This document shows, in pieces, positions 1-12,200 of a DNA stretch of 64,000 bases. How positions within the stretch are numbered: position 1 is the stretch's first letter; the number at the start of each line of letters is the position of its first letter. A program made the translations under genes and the position numbers. Where the stretch lies: assembly GCA_027886175.1 (NCBI GenBank), contig JAJNNQ010000075.1, positions 7,543,001-7,607,000 on the forward strand. The letters are read 5' to 3'. A model generated the notes under the pieces. It was not told the origin of the DNA and made no database searches. It saw nothing but the letters and a program-made list of their open reading frames with translations. Origin of the DNA: Phylloscopus collybita (Eukaryota; Chordata; Aves; Passeriformes; Phylloscopidae).

Positions 1-1069
1 ATTGCCATACACTATTTTTTCCTCAGAGAGGGCCTGTCCCCTCCACCAAACAACGCAGTCACAATTCACATCCCAATAAATGATGTTGCAAATAGACTGA
101 GTGTACATCCCTGGCTTACTTAGAGAGGAAGCAGGAAGACAGATGGAAAATTATGCCTACAGGAATAAGATTCTCTCGATAAGGCCAACTAGGAAGAAAT
201 TCTGGTAAGAGCCAGATCACACTGGGGTTGACTGGCACACAAGCAAAGCAATCAACTGTAGGTTACATTCTGTGCAAAACACTTAGCATTTTTATGGCAC
301 TTGACTTGTGTTTAAAAGAAAAACCTCAAAAGCATCTCAAACCTTTGAATACTTGAGAAACTGGGGTCAGAAACTAATGTCCACATGTTACAGACCAGCA
401 CCACGACTTGAGAAAGCAAACTCAGACAAGTTTGTGAAACATTCGAGCAGTACACAATGTATCATACACAGTATGCTCCATACGGACACCGAGATTGTAT
501 TTCTTAGAAGATATGAATGCTTGCAGGAATTTTCATAATACATGACTACACAATGAACATAAAAAAATACCGAACAGATTGTTTTTGTAAGCACAGTCCA
601 TCCTGAACAAGGCAGGATCTTGAGGGGTAAAATTACATATTTGTGTAAATTAAGAGGCCATTACACATACAAACAGAAGACACACTAAAGCTGCAAGGGC
701 AACTTCAACTTTGACTTTAGGATTTCCTTTTCAGGATACCATTCCTCCATCTCTGTAGTAAGAATAAAACCTCTGTCCTCCCCCCTGAACTTTCCAAGTC
801 CACCTTCACCTTCAGTAACATTTACAATTATATTACATCCCACACATGCACACACATTGCATAATATTGCTACAGTGTATGCTGGATAAATTCTGTAAAT
901 ACACTCCACTTTGTTTCAAAGTAATTCATCTGGATTTACATTTCTCTTATACAGTACACACAGTACCACATTCAAGGATATGCAGCAAGTGAATAGTCTA
1001 CAGAAATGTCTCACATATCCAAAAGCAAGTAGGTCACTCAACTATTCACGTTTGAAGCAGTTATTTAGG
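1..1069. other. 3' flank, no feature recognised
   Basis: AT-rich sequence with short open frames on both strands that resemble no known protein. It could be additional 3' UTR or intergenic DNA. In mammals the next gene in this direction is thyroglobulin; none of its exons is visible here. Confidence 0.4.
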
Positions 1070-3091
1070 CATCAACTAGATAAGACAGAGTATTTATTAA
1101 CAGTTGCTATAAAATGTCAACAACTCCACAGCTCTAATGTTCTTCCTGCATTATGGAGTTGCCAACCATTCCATAATTCCATGTTATCGCGCAGCTCTGG
1201 GATGTCTCCTACAAGCTTGATGTGGATGTGGGAAGACTTTTTAAATAGCAACTGCTCTGTAACAGGGGTTTACATTTTGCTTTGGCCATCAGGAGTGATA
1301 ACTTACTTCAGGTATGACAGACAGAGAGGAAAGGTCAGGGTAGGTTTACTTTAGCAATGAACCAGCCACGCTGCTTTCTTTCTCAATAATGGTTTTATCA
1401 TGAAAGTTCAATGCACTGGTTGCAAGGTCTTTCCCAGATAATCCATCTTTGGCACATTTTTTCAGTTGTATGCATCCTTAAAAGGCATTCCAAGATTTTT
1501 TGATGGTCTGTACATAATGACAATCACGTATTTTTTACATTTGTATGTAGATCAGGAAGAAAAGTGGAAAATGTAGAGTATGCAGAATAGTTTTAATAAA
1601 CAGTTTTACATACAGTACCTTACATATAGAACAGTGTGTTTGCAAATTTAAATAATTTTTGAATGTACAGTGGCTTGTACTCTTATCAAAAGGTAAATTC
1701 AAGTTTACTGTCTATCGGTTCTAAAATGCTTTTATACAGATAACTAGAACTGATAAACAGACATGAGGCATAAAATGTTCAAGTATCTTAATGTCCTCAG
1801 TTAAATAGCCTCCTTTTAACAGTCATATTTTACAAATTTCAAAACCTGTACATACATTATTTTCAATTTTAGAAACTGCTTGTTAAAAGGTAATAGGAAC
1901 CACCAGTTCTTGTAGTCTATGGTAATAAAAGTAGCCATGTGTAGATAGAAAGGTGTATGGTATGTATATATGCACGTGTAGCTATACAGCTATACATACA
2001 CACACAGACACCCATGTAGCACTGGGTACAGCGGCAACTTATCAGCACAGGAAAAGTCCTGGCCTCAAAATCCAGCAAGAGCTAACACAGCAAGTAGGTT
2101 GCCTTTGGTTTCATGACATTTCATTCACTGAAGCTGAAAAATTTTATAAAAACAACTTGGATAAGGTATCTTCTGATTTTTTTTTCGTCTAATGGTTTAG
2201 AATTTCCACAGCCAGAGAGTTTTGCTGCTCTTGTCATTGTTCATCCCCACTGAGGATGGTGAAGTTTTCACAGGGCCAACATGAGAAAAGAGCTACCCAG
2301 GACAAAAATTGTACCTTGATTCCTGAACACTGTTATAGAACATAAAAAAATATAAACTAGATACAATTTTGGATGGACTGCTGGCACCAAGTAGGACTTT
2401 GGAAAAAAACCCTTGCCTAAGTCATAATCAAACTCTCATCCCAGTGATTTTAATATTATTTGGCACATCTGACCACTATTTTCCACTTCTGTTTTAAAGG
2501 AGCCTAGGGGTGCTGTTCTAGGGATTTCTATTTAAAAAAATATTTTTAAAGGGAGACCATGACAAGTAATTTTTTTCAAAAATCAAAGCTAATATGTTTG
2601 TTTTCCTGAACATTAGTAAGAAATAATCTAAAAACCTTCCTTGTAGAGAAGATACAGCTCTCTCTGTATCTTTCACTAGCAAGATAAGAGGATTGCATTT
2701 TTTGTCAGTTGAATTCTGCTAATTTAGAAATGTTTGCCAAGGGTTTCAAAATAGTTGCTCTATTTTGGCATTGCTCTTCGAAGAGTTTTTGTTTGTTGAA
2801 TTTTCTTGTATCTGGGGATTTACTTGTTTAACATGTTAAAATCCTGAGAAATTGACATTTCTCAGTATATTATATATAATTTTGAAGCCTGGACATTGAA
2901 TATTCATATTTTCAATAAAACAGATTCCTGACTTTAAACTTCCTCTCTTCTTTCTAAAGCTTCAGGCTATTAATGTAATCAGCAAAGAACCAGATAAATG
3001 CTCAGCTTTTTGCTGTCTTCCTGTCAGTCTTGTGGCTAATAAGAAAATTCACTGTAAAGAACCTATTTTTACTTTTTTGTTCTTCCTTTTG
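1070..3091 (-). other. PHF20L1: PHF20L1 3' untranslated region (3' end inferred)
   Basis: AT-rich sequence directly after the stop codon, with scattered ATTTA motifs on the minus strand and no credible ORF. It would end at the first canonical AATAAA on this strand, about 2.0 kb after the stop. A longer UTR reaching past the window edge cannot be excluded. Confidence 0.5.
1092..1097 (-). terminator. Candidate polyadenylation signal AATAAA of PHF20L1
   Basis: It is the only canonical AATAAA I found on the minus strand between the stop codon and the left edge. ATTAAA variants occur nearer the stop (for example about 1,592 and 2,449). The downstream sequence is not strongly GT-rich, so use of this site is uncertain. 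Confidence 0.4.
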
Positions 3092-3234
3092 TCATACAGA
3101 GCAAAGTGTTGCTATTTGCTGTACTTTTCCCATGTCAATTAAGAGCTGCTTGATACGTCGCTTGAGCTGAGGCAGTCTTGCCAGAGGATCTGGTGGTTCC
3201 AGTTCTCCAGTGAAATCAAGCCAGCTTTCTAAAA
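3092..3234 (-). CDS. PHF20L1: PHF20L1 exon 21: C terminus and stop (residues 1019-1065)
   Basis: 143 coding nt, acceptor tttctgtag. It encodes [40 protein letters not shown] and IATLCSV, then TGA at 3,094-3,092. The C-terminal tail is almost identical to mammals. The 3' UTR continues in the same exon. Confidence 0.96.
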
Positions 3235-6200
3235 CTACAGAAAGGAAAGGAAGAAATTGATTAGAGCAAGTCTTTGAGAAACAGTTTCCACAAAAATTAA
3301 ACTTTTCTTTCTTACTTAGTCTTTCCTAAAAAGGGAAAATACACTGAGGCTGTGATTTTTATTCAACAGAAGAAATTTTCTTAGGGAAACACCAACTAAT
3401 TCTGTATTTCTCTTGAACAACCCAATCTTCTGATTTGATTGTTGCTGTAAAAAGGTACCTGTGAGTAAATGTCACCCTTGGCTCACAATTTACCCTCTAC
3501 ACACATGAAAGTAATGGTCAGTTCATGGTTCAGTTCATGATCTACTCTGACAGTTCTGGAAGAGAAAATGAAACCCTTAAAGACAAAGCTGGCTTCTGCC
3601 ACTTTAACAGGCTCCCGTGGACAAGGTCCAGGTTACAGAATGGTTTTCCAATCTTCAACAAATGTTTTCAAAGAATTTCTCTGCTTGCGGAGACAGAGAA
3701 GGGAAAAGGTCAACCCTGTTAGTTTAGAATCATTGCCTAGGAAAAGAAGGGATACTGGAAGTAAAACTGCAAATAAAGCTAAGGCAATTTCATTTGTTAA
3801 AAGATTAATTAAGGAATCCTAGGATTGACTACAAGTTTCCTTAATTCCTAGTTTCTATGACTGGCAAGTCATAGACACTCATGTGACATAATATTCTCGT
3901 ACAATATAATTCCATTCAAGTTTTCTCATGAAGACCGAATTGTCCTCATAAAACCACCTGATCACTAATAATAAAAATACAAAACTGAAGGCAATAAAAA
4001 AACAAAGTTGAAGATATGATAAACACCTTTTTTTTTTCCCTAAATATTGTCAATTACTAGAACAGTTAGGCAAAATTCACTCCAGGCTTAGAAAAAGGCA
4101 TCAACTTTATAATCCATATCTAGACAAAGACTAGACAAGTTATCAAAGCTTTCTGAAGTCAGGGCCTGAATTCAGGGGTTCTGAGTGCTCAATCTACTTT
4201 ATTGGACATTGAAAACTTGTGGAAAGGCGTGGGGAGATCAAGGGTACAATCACTGCTCATAGTTCTGGGATCTAAATTTGAACGGAATACTTAAAAATCC
4301 ATCCTCAGTGCCTCAGATCACTCTGAACACATTAGTTATGAGAGATGTTGCTACAGGTACATTAAGAAGTAATCTGGCAATGCAGTTACCATCAACTTCT
4401 TTTTCAATCAGGTCCATTCTGCTGGTGACTTCATTCTGTACATTCTCTATATGGGTGAGGAGATTTAGCTGCCATTGAAGATGTGTGTCCACTTGTTCTT
4501 CTGAGCCTTTTCTTTCATTACAAACAAACACAGTGTTTCCTTCAGCAGAATTCTTCATAGGAGCAACAGAAAGAAAAAGATTGCCATTTAAGATTTTTTT
4601 TTGCTTTGTTTTAATTTCTGGTGTTGATTTCAACATTTGAGTCACATGATAAAGTCTGCTGGCTTAGAACTGTACTTCTGTATACACAACAAAAAGCTTA
4701 CTCAGAAAGCCACATACCATGACACATCAATAGACTATACCAAACAAAATGCAGATTCTACATAAATAAGCATCTATACCTTTTGCCTTATTTCCCTAAC
4801 ACTGAAGTTTATCAGCTCAAATACTTTGTTTAATGCAGTAAGACAGATTGGACTTCTGTGCCCTTTTTATATAAAAAGCAACTTAAATCATGAAATGCTG
4901 AACTGCATGGATCTACTGCCACCAAGAATGTGCAAAAACCTAAGGTTTGTTTCCATGGAAAACTCTCTGCAGTGCAGAAATATCTAAGCTATCAACAATC
5001 ACTATTTTGCACAAATAAGCTGGACATCTTATTTCACAGAATCCCAGAATGGGTCAGGATTGAAGGGACTACAGTGGATCACTTGGTCCAACCTCCCTGC
5101 TCAAGCAGGGTCAGCCCAGAGCACAAGGCACAGGATTGTGTCCAGATGGTTCTGGAGTATCTCCAGTGAGGGAGCGACTCCACACCCTCTCTGGGCAATC
5201 TGTTCTGGTTGCTGATTAAGACAAAAAAATTTCTCTTCCTACCTGCTATGACCCCACCTACCTTCCAGACACAAGTTTGGGGCAGAACTGAACATGCTTG
5301 TGGACAGTTACAGTAAAATGCGGAGTTATGCAAACAAAGGATCTGAGGAATATTGATTCCTTTAATATAATTAGTACCTTCACAGCATGCCAGAGATAAT
5401 ACATGAGCTCCTAATCTTTCTATATTTGATGCTCCAGCTACTGAGTGGAAGAAGTTAAAATGCTCAGCATCTGCACTTATTAGCAGGACTAACAGCTTCC
5501 ATTTTATATCCAATATGACTTCATATCCAATGAAGTTCTTTCACTATTGAAGATTGTATTTTAAGGACTAGAATGCCAGATACATGTGCTCACACAGTGT
5601 CAGTTCACGTCAAATGCCACAGCAAAGAAAGAATTTAATTGTACTAATACACTTCTCTATGAAGAGCTCGGCTAATTTTCTGCACCACATAAGAAAAAAA
5701 AAATGGTCTTAGAAATATTTTCATAACAGACCTTTCTCCAGTCAAGTACAGAAAGAATGAGAAGAGAGGTAAAGAAGAAAATAGGAACTTACAGATTTTA
5801 AGTTACCACTTAAGCAAAAAAAACCAATTTTCATTTTACCATTTCATTTAGACTTAAAATCAATTAAAAAACACCAACCAAACAAACAGAACTCTGACTG
5901 ACCTGCAGGCAGCTTTATTAGCAACTCAGGTGGGACAAGTGCTGCTAATATTCATAATCTTCATTAAAGGAGTTAAAATTATGTATCAGAGAGAGATTTT
6001 ATTCAAGAAATATGAGAGTTTTGATGCTTTTATGATATTTAAAATCCCTTCTCTGAAGCCATCAGGTTTGCTTCCACAGTGTTTTCAGTAATCAAACTGT
6101 TAGTACTCTTATGAGAAATATTTCCAATATAAATAAGAAATTATCTATTCCTTACAATTATCAGACCCTCTCTAAAATCACAGGAATGCCATTTTTCCCT

Positions 6201-9200
6201 TGCTGTAAAAGGATCCAAGGCCATAATTCTAAAATCATCTCTCAGCCTGTTTCAGTAAGTTAAAAAAAACTTACTGAAACTAGCTAGTCTTAATATCTTA
6301 AAAATATAATAAATTTTTTTGTTGTCTTTTTTTTTTATTCTTCTAATGACCTCTGTATTTATTCAAATGGCTCCTTGAAAAAAAGCCCACAAAATCCAAC
6401 AGGTTCTTCTCTAAGCTATGATATCAATGTAGGTAATCAGGGAGTGATGGCAGGAGAAGAGTTAAGGATACAGCTCATGGAAAAGAAATAACAGGAGGTT
6501 CAGATTGGGAAGGCTTGTGGTTTCAGAAGCAAAATCAAGGAAACTAAACACAATTAGGGTAAGACAGAACAGTGTGTAAAAGCAGAATATTAAAAGGTTC
6601 TCAAGAATGCTAGAAAGGAAAATTCAAAATCCCAACCGAACTTTGACAAATAAAGGAGAAAAGGCACCTTAGAGAGAAGTCAGATCATTTTAAAATGGTC
6701 CTTCACTGTTAATTTTAAGGTGAGTGCAAACAGGTTCATGGAGAAACCAAGGAGAGCTTTTCCATGCCTATCATGTTCAGGCAGATGCTTATTTTAGTAT
6801 CAAGGCTAACTACTGGAAAGGTGATCAAGGTGTAACCAAGGGAAAGAACACTCTTAAACCAAGAAGGTATCTGTTTGGGACAGTGTCAAAGAAAGCACCT
6901 AGTTTTTTCAGATGTATGTTTGAATCTCTGAAGGAAATATTAGTTTTGTTTGACTGCTCACGTATATTTTCTTTTAGTTCTAAATATCTTCATACTATTT
7001 ATACTGTTTACAATTACAATTTACACTACTGTTGGAAGGCAAGAGTGTTTAACACTGCGGCATGTCTCCTTACTATAAACTTGAATATAGTTGTGCAGTG
7101 TAGCAAATTTAGCACAGAAACAGGTATTTTTAATTAGAATGAGCCAACAATTCCCCATTCAGACTACACAGCTTACATGCCACATTTAGAACTAAAATTA
7201 AAAGAAAGAAGATTTATCATACTCATTTCTTCCACACCAGAAACTGTACTTCAAAAGGGGAATGAGTTGGACGATTTATCCTCATACAGCTGGTATTGTA
7301 GAAAACAGAAAGGTTTGATTCCCTTTGGTTTTTGCTCAGAGAACTGTTCACTAAAAGCATATTATCAAGTTTCAGACCTTTTCCACCAAATAATTGATTA
7401 AAAACATTAATGTAAAAATGAGAAAGATGTTTAAACAGCAAAATATAATCCTGACTAAAATGTTTCATTAGAAGAAATATGCAATATAGAAGACTGAAAA
7501 GCAGTTGCACACAAGCTGAAATTAGTTGGTAATTAGCAAACCATTGTTTGTGGATGGCAATCTAGGTAGTACTGCTATTAAAAGGAGAATACAGTACAAT
7601 AATAAACACAATTAAAAAACCTTGGTTTAACAAACAACAACAAAAACCCCCTAAAACATGTAGATACTGAATTGAGAGAAAAAGGGAAACCCGTCCCGTT
7701 TTCCTCACCTTATAAAAAACCACTTAAGTTCGGTTCCAAGACTCTGCATTTAAAGAATAGGATTTCCTTTCTCTCAAAACATTATATTGAGAATAAATTT
7801 TTAGCCTAGGCAACACCTTAAACCATACCTTGTATTTCATACACTAGCTGAAATGAACATACTTCACCTGGAATTATTTCAGTGATCGAAGTTTGCTTCT
7901 AGTGATTTCTGCTAATTTATTTGATAAATATGCTAACTTACAATAAACATTTTTAAATACCTGTATGTACTTCAGTTTTATCAGACTGAACATACTTTTC
8001 CAAATAAAATTTCCCAGATGAAGAATGATACTTACCTGCTCATTCATGCCACCATCTTTAAAAGAATATTGTAAACAGTTTTTATTCTCTGTGTGATATT
8101 CCTGATCTTCCTCAAAGCTACTTGTGTCTTCATCATCTGAGCTCATAGGGTCAGTGACTGCTTTGTAGTCATGACTAAAACTCTGTGGTTTTTGGTAACT
8201 GTGCTCACTTGTGATATATGTTTCTTCCATCTTCTGGGGTATACTGGGTTGCTCTTTATGGTTTTGACTATGACACGTCCTTTCAGCTGGATTAACAGCA
8301 TCCTGCAAAGTCACTAACTTTTTCTCTACCCCAACAGTTCTTTGTTCTTGTTCTTTTCTCATCCCTGAATAAGCCCAGAGATGAAGGTCTGGGTGATGCT
8401 TATTTCTGCAATGAAGGGGAGGAAAAAAGGCAAGTTATAGAGAACACCACTTAGAACACTGAACTATTAAGTTAGATCTATTAGATTTTAGCTACTGATA
8501 AGCACCATTATCAAACAAGAAACATTCCTAGGTCATTCATCAATTTAAGACAAATCTAGAATGTCCCTTTAACACAAATTTTACCCAAAAAATCACCCAA
8601 TAATCCCAATGGACCAGATCTGCTTGGGTGCTGAATATCGAGCTCCTGCTGAAGCTGAGGGTACTGCACATCTTGCACTTGAATTATATAAAATATTATA
8701 CAAGAAAGAACTTCAATGTGAGAGAAAAATGCAATAATGGTAGTCTCTGCTACCTGAATATATAACACTGGAAAATAAACACTGGAGTGATACCTACTTC
8801 AGTATCCCAATCTTCAGCTGCAATCCATGCAGTATTTCAGTTACCCCATACACATCTGCCAGTAGATGATGTGTTGACACAATCTTTTTGGCATTAAGAT
8901 GAGAGTAGTTCTCTTTCAAAAATGATAATCCACACATGTGTCCATTGTTTAGCCAGTCTTTGTCATAGAGGTATTTGGCACTCCACCTCTGTCCTGGGGT
9001 AAGCAATAAACAAATTGAGGGCCATCTAAAGCCACAGAAGAATTATATTTACAACTAGAGTGCTATATGTGCTGTACTTGCCTAAACATCTCCTAATATC
9101 CATGAAAGGATGACTTGAGATTTTGTTATTAATATATAAGAATTTAGTTTTTGTGGATTAAGAAGAAAGTCTTAAAAGTTATGAGAAAAAAAAAGCCTGA

Positions 9201-12200
9201 AACCTCAAGACCCCCCCTAAATGACATTTGAAATTAAAATCTAATCAGCTTTGCAATCAAACTATATGATATTACAATCTATGCTGTTATCAAAATAAAA
9301 AATAACCACCAACAAAAGCTTACATTGGTATTTTATTTATCTAAGTAGTGCAACTTACTATTAAAAAAAAAAAAAAGAAAGCCTAAGTTACCAAGAGAAA
9401 TGTTCGAGAGTGGATTTTATACGGACATATCCAAAACACCCAGTTTGTTTCTAAAAGACAAATGTTTTGCTTCAATAGAGAAGTCAATATCTCTTTATTA
9501 GAAGCCAGGAAAAAGCTTCAGGAAAAGCAGATATTTCAAAATTATCTGACAGCAGAGCTCTTACACTCCCCTTTGAGGTGCCTTTCACGACTTCTACAGA
9601 GGGTATTGATGTATGTGGGCCTCAGGTCTCCCCTGCTATGTCTTAACCCAACCAGCAAGAATGACTACTTAGCTAACGCTTCTACAGAAGCTAAATAACT
9701 ACTAAAACGCCAAAAAAACCAAAAAACACCAAAAAAACCCAAAAAAACACCCAAAGAAACCAAAACAAAATAAAACCAAAATGCCCACCCCAAACTAGAA
9801 ATGCATAATGCTAATTATTGCAATGTTACTGTTTATAACAAGGCACCCAGACGGACTGACGGCAATATCTGACACTCGATTTCAAATCATACTCTCATCA
9901 TAGACAGAACAAAGAACGGGTTGATGGAAGCCCTTCATACCTTTCAGGAGAATACCCTGTCTATCTCCTTTTTGCCCATTATCCCAATACACTTTAAAAT
10001 ACTGACATTGAGAATGACTTTTTTCTCCTGACATAGAAAGAAAAGAAGCAATGGTTAGGAAGGGAGAGAAGATAAAAATTAGGGACACAGACTCTGCATA
10101 GCAGGGGAAACGAAGTACCTAACACAGTACAGGGAAAGAGCACGAGACAAATTAGCTGGGTTTAGTAAGAAAAAGCTGGGCTGCCCAAAGAGACACCACA
10201 CAGAACTATCAGACAAGACTCTCTACCACCAGTTTTGATTCACACTGGGGCGTATGGAACCAGCTCTATTTTCCTAATATTTCATCTCAAAAATAGCTAA
10301 TAAAAACTCTGCAAACAATTTTCATATTTCACTTCTTAAATTTAGAATGAAAGTAAATTCGAGGTTGCAGTCTCATTGCCCTTTTGAAACAGCTGGAGTG
10401 CTGGATATTTCATCAGAAGACAGGTATGTGCATTTGTATTAATTTAGGAAGAAAACACGAAAAATTTTCTTCCAAATTCTTTAGTTTTTCTTCAAATTAC
10501 TGTTAAGAAAAATGGGTTTATTACAGAATAATTTTTAAATCAACATCTTCCTAATCAAATGCATTCAGTTCAAAAATAAACAGTTTTCTTAGTTCTTAGG
10601 AATTTGACCTATCTGAAGTACTATATATGCTGTTTGTGCACTATGGTTTACTATAAGATGTCGTAGATTTTTCCATGTTTTAAATATTTAGTTTCACACT
10701 TTTACAGTTCTGGGCAAATGTAAACATTATAAAATTGCAATTACTATGAAATGCCATTCACAGCATGCTTGAGTGTACTGTGGTACTGAGTCCTTTTCCT
10801 CTAAGAAAATATTTAAATGAACAAATGTGATTCCAAGTATTGGCAAAACAGATCCCTGAACAAAAATGATTTCTTTAGAAAGGCTTTCCAGACTACACTG
10901 ACATAAAAAAGTGCTAAGGTCTGGGGGGAATTAAGTTTCAACAAGTAAAACAATGGTAACTGAGTTCATGGATAAGATTTAGCATAGCTGACCATGATGT
11001 TACTAACATAAAAGTTTCTGCTCAGAGCCAAACTTAGAATCACTTGCCCCCACGAAGTGTCACACATAACACAAAACAGACAAAGCTTGAACAATTTAAG
11101 CAAATTCGTAACATGTCTGCTCAAAAATCCCAAGCAGGGCTGCAGATAAAGGTGGTTTATCCGTACCTGGTGGATCTCTGCAGATGTAACAGATGTACTG
11201 CTCTGGAATGCTGTCCTCCAACAGTCCCATGCATACACTGTGCTGCCAACACAAGCATTCTTCACACTGATGTCAGAAAAAAAAAAACAAAACAACAAAA
11301 GCAAAAACTAAAACTGAGACAAGTAGATGCAAAAACTCAAAACTACTTTTTGTATCATCAAAATGCAGAGAACAGCACTTTAATTTAAATAGCTGGTTTG
11401 AGCAAGATTATTTTAGTTGAGCAACTTGTGTTTGGGTAGACAAAGACATCAAGCCAAAAAAAGAGCTCTAGATCTGAAAGTTACCTCAACCACAAACTCC
11501 AGACTGGGAAAAAAAAAAAAAAGAAACTGAAGATGTAATATTAAACAGTATTTTATTACAACATTCAGTATTTTAGCACCTACATATTTAGCAGTGAAAC
11601 ATAAGATAGGAGTATAATATTATAGTAAAGTAGAAAGATAATGTAATACATTACAGCATAACAGTGAAAAGTAGAAAACTCTTCAGTTTAATTATTTATA
11701 TTTACAAAGCATCTCTCCAGTGCGCTAGAAAGATGTGCTTTTAATATCGCACCAATGGAAAATCTAAAAGAAAAAGAAAATTAAGAGAAAATGAAAGAGG
11801 AGAAACAAGAGAATAGGAGAGCAAAATAGAAGTGGTAAGACATGAGAGCCTAGAAACAGCAAACTAGTTGCTCTCAGTGAGACAAGCATGAAGAGGAAAA
11901 ATCAGGCTGCCACTGGACTTCAAAAAACAGGCAGGAAACCTCTTAAAAAGGTATTTCCCTTTCTCAACTCTGTGCTTGCCAGTGTTTTAAGTATCTGCTG
12001 GCTCACTGCTGAAAATCTCTCCTCCTTGCTTTGACATCCCTTTGAGCATCAACCTGTTCAAAAAGGAAGTCACCTTTCCTCCTGTCACCACAGCTACAGT
12101 GTCCCCTCTTGTCTCTAAAGGTTGTTACACCAGTCCATTTTTCCACACTGTTACCACAGCTGAACTCCTGCTCAGTTCCTCCAACAGGCACTGCATTTTA

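Larger units (their letters stand above)
4553..8035 (-). other. PHF20L1 intron 19 (3.5 kb)
   Basis: It contains a CR1 3' end at 5.04-5.22 kb and a perfect 13-bp inverted repeat at 6.25 kb. The rest is AT-rich. Confidence 0.6.

Noticed and set aside
911..1354. 147-residue plus-strand open frame antisense to the 3' UTR end
   Set aside because: No similarity to a known protein, no splice or promoter context.
5079..5513. 144-residue minus-strand open frame
   Set aside because: Partly made of CR1 sequence and ends in intron; no domain.
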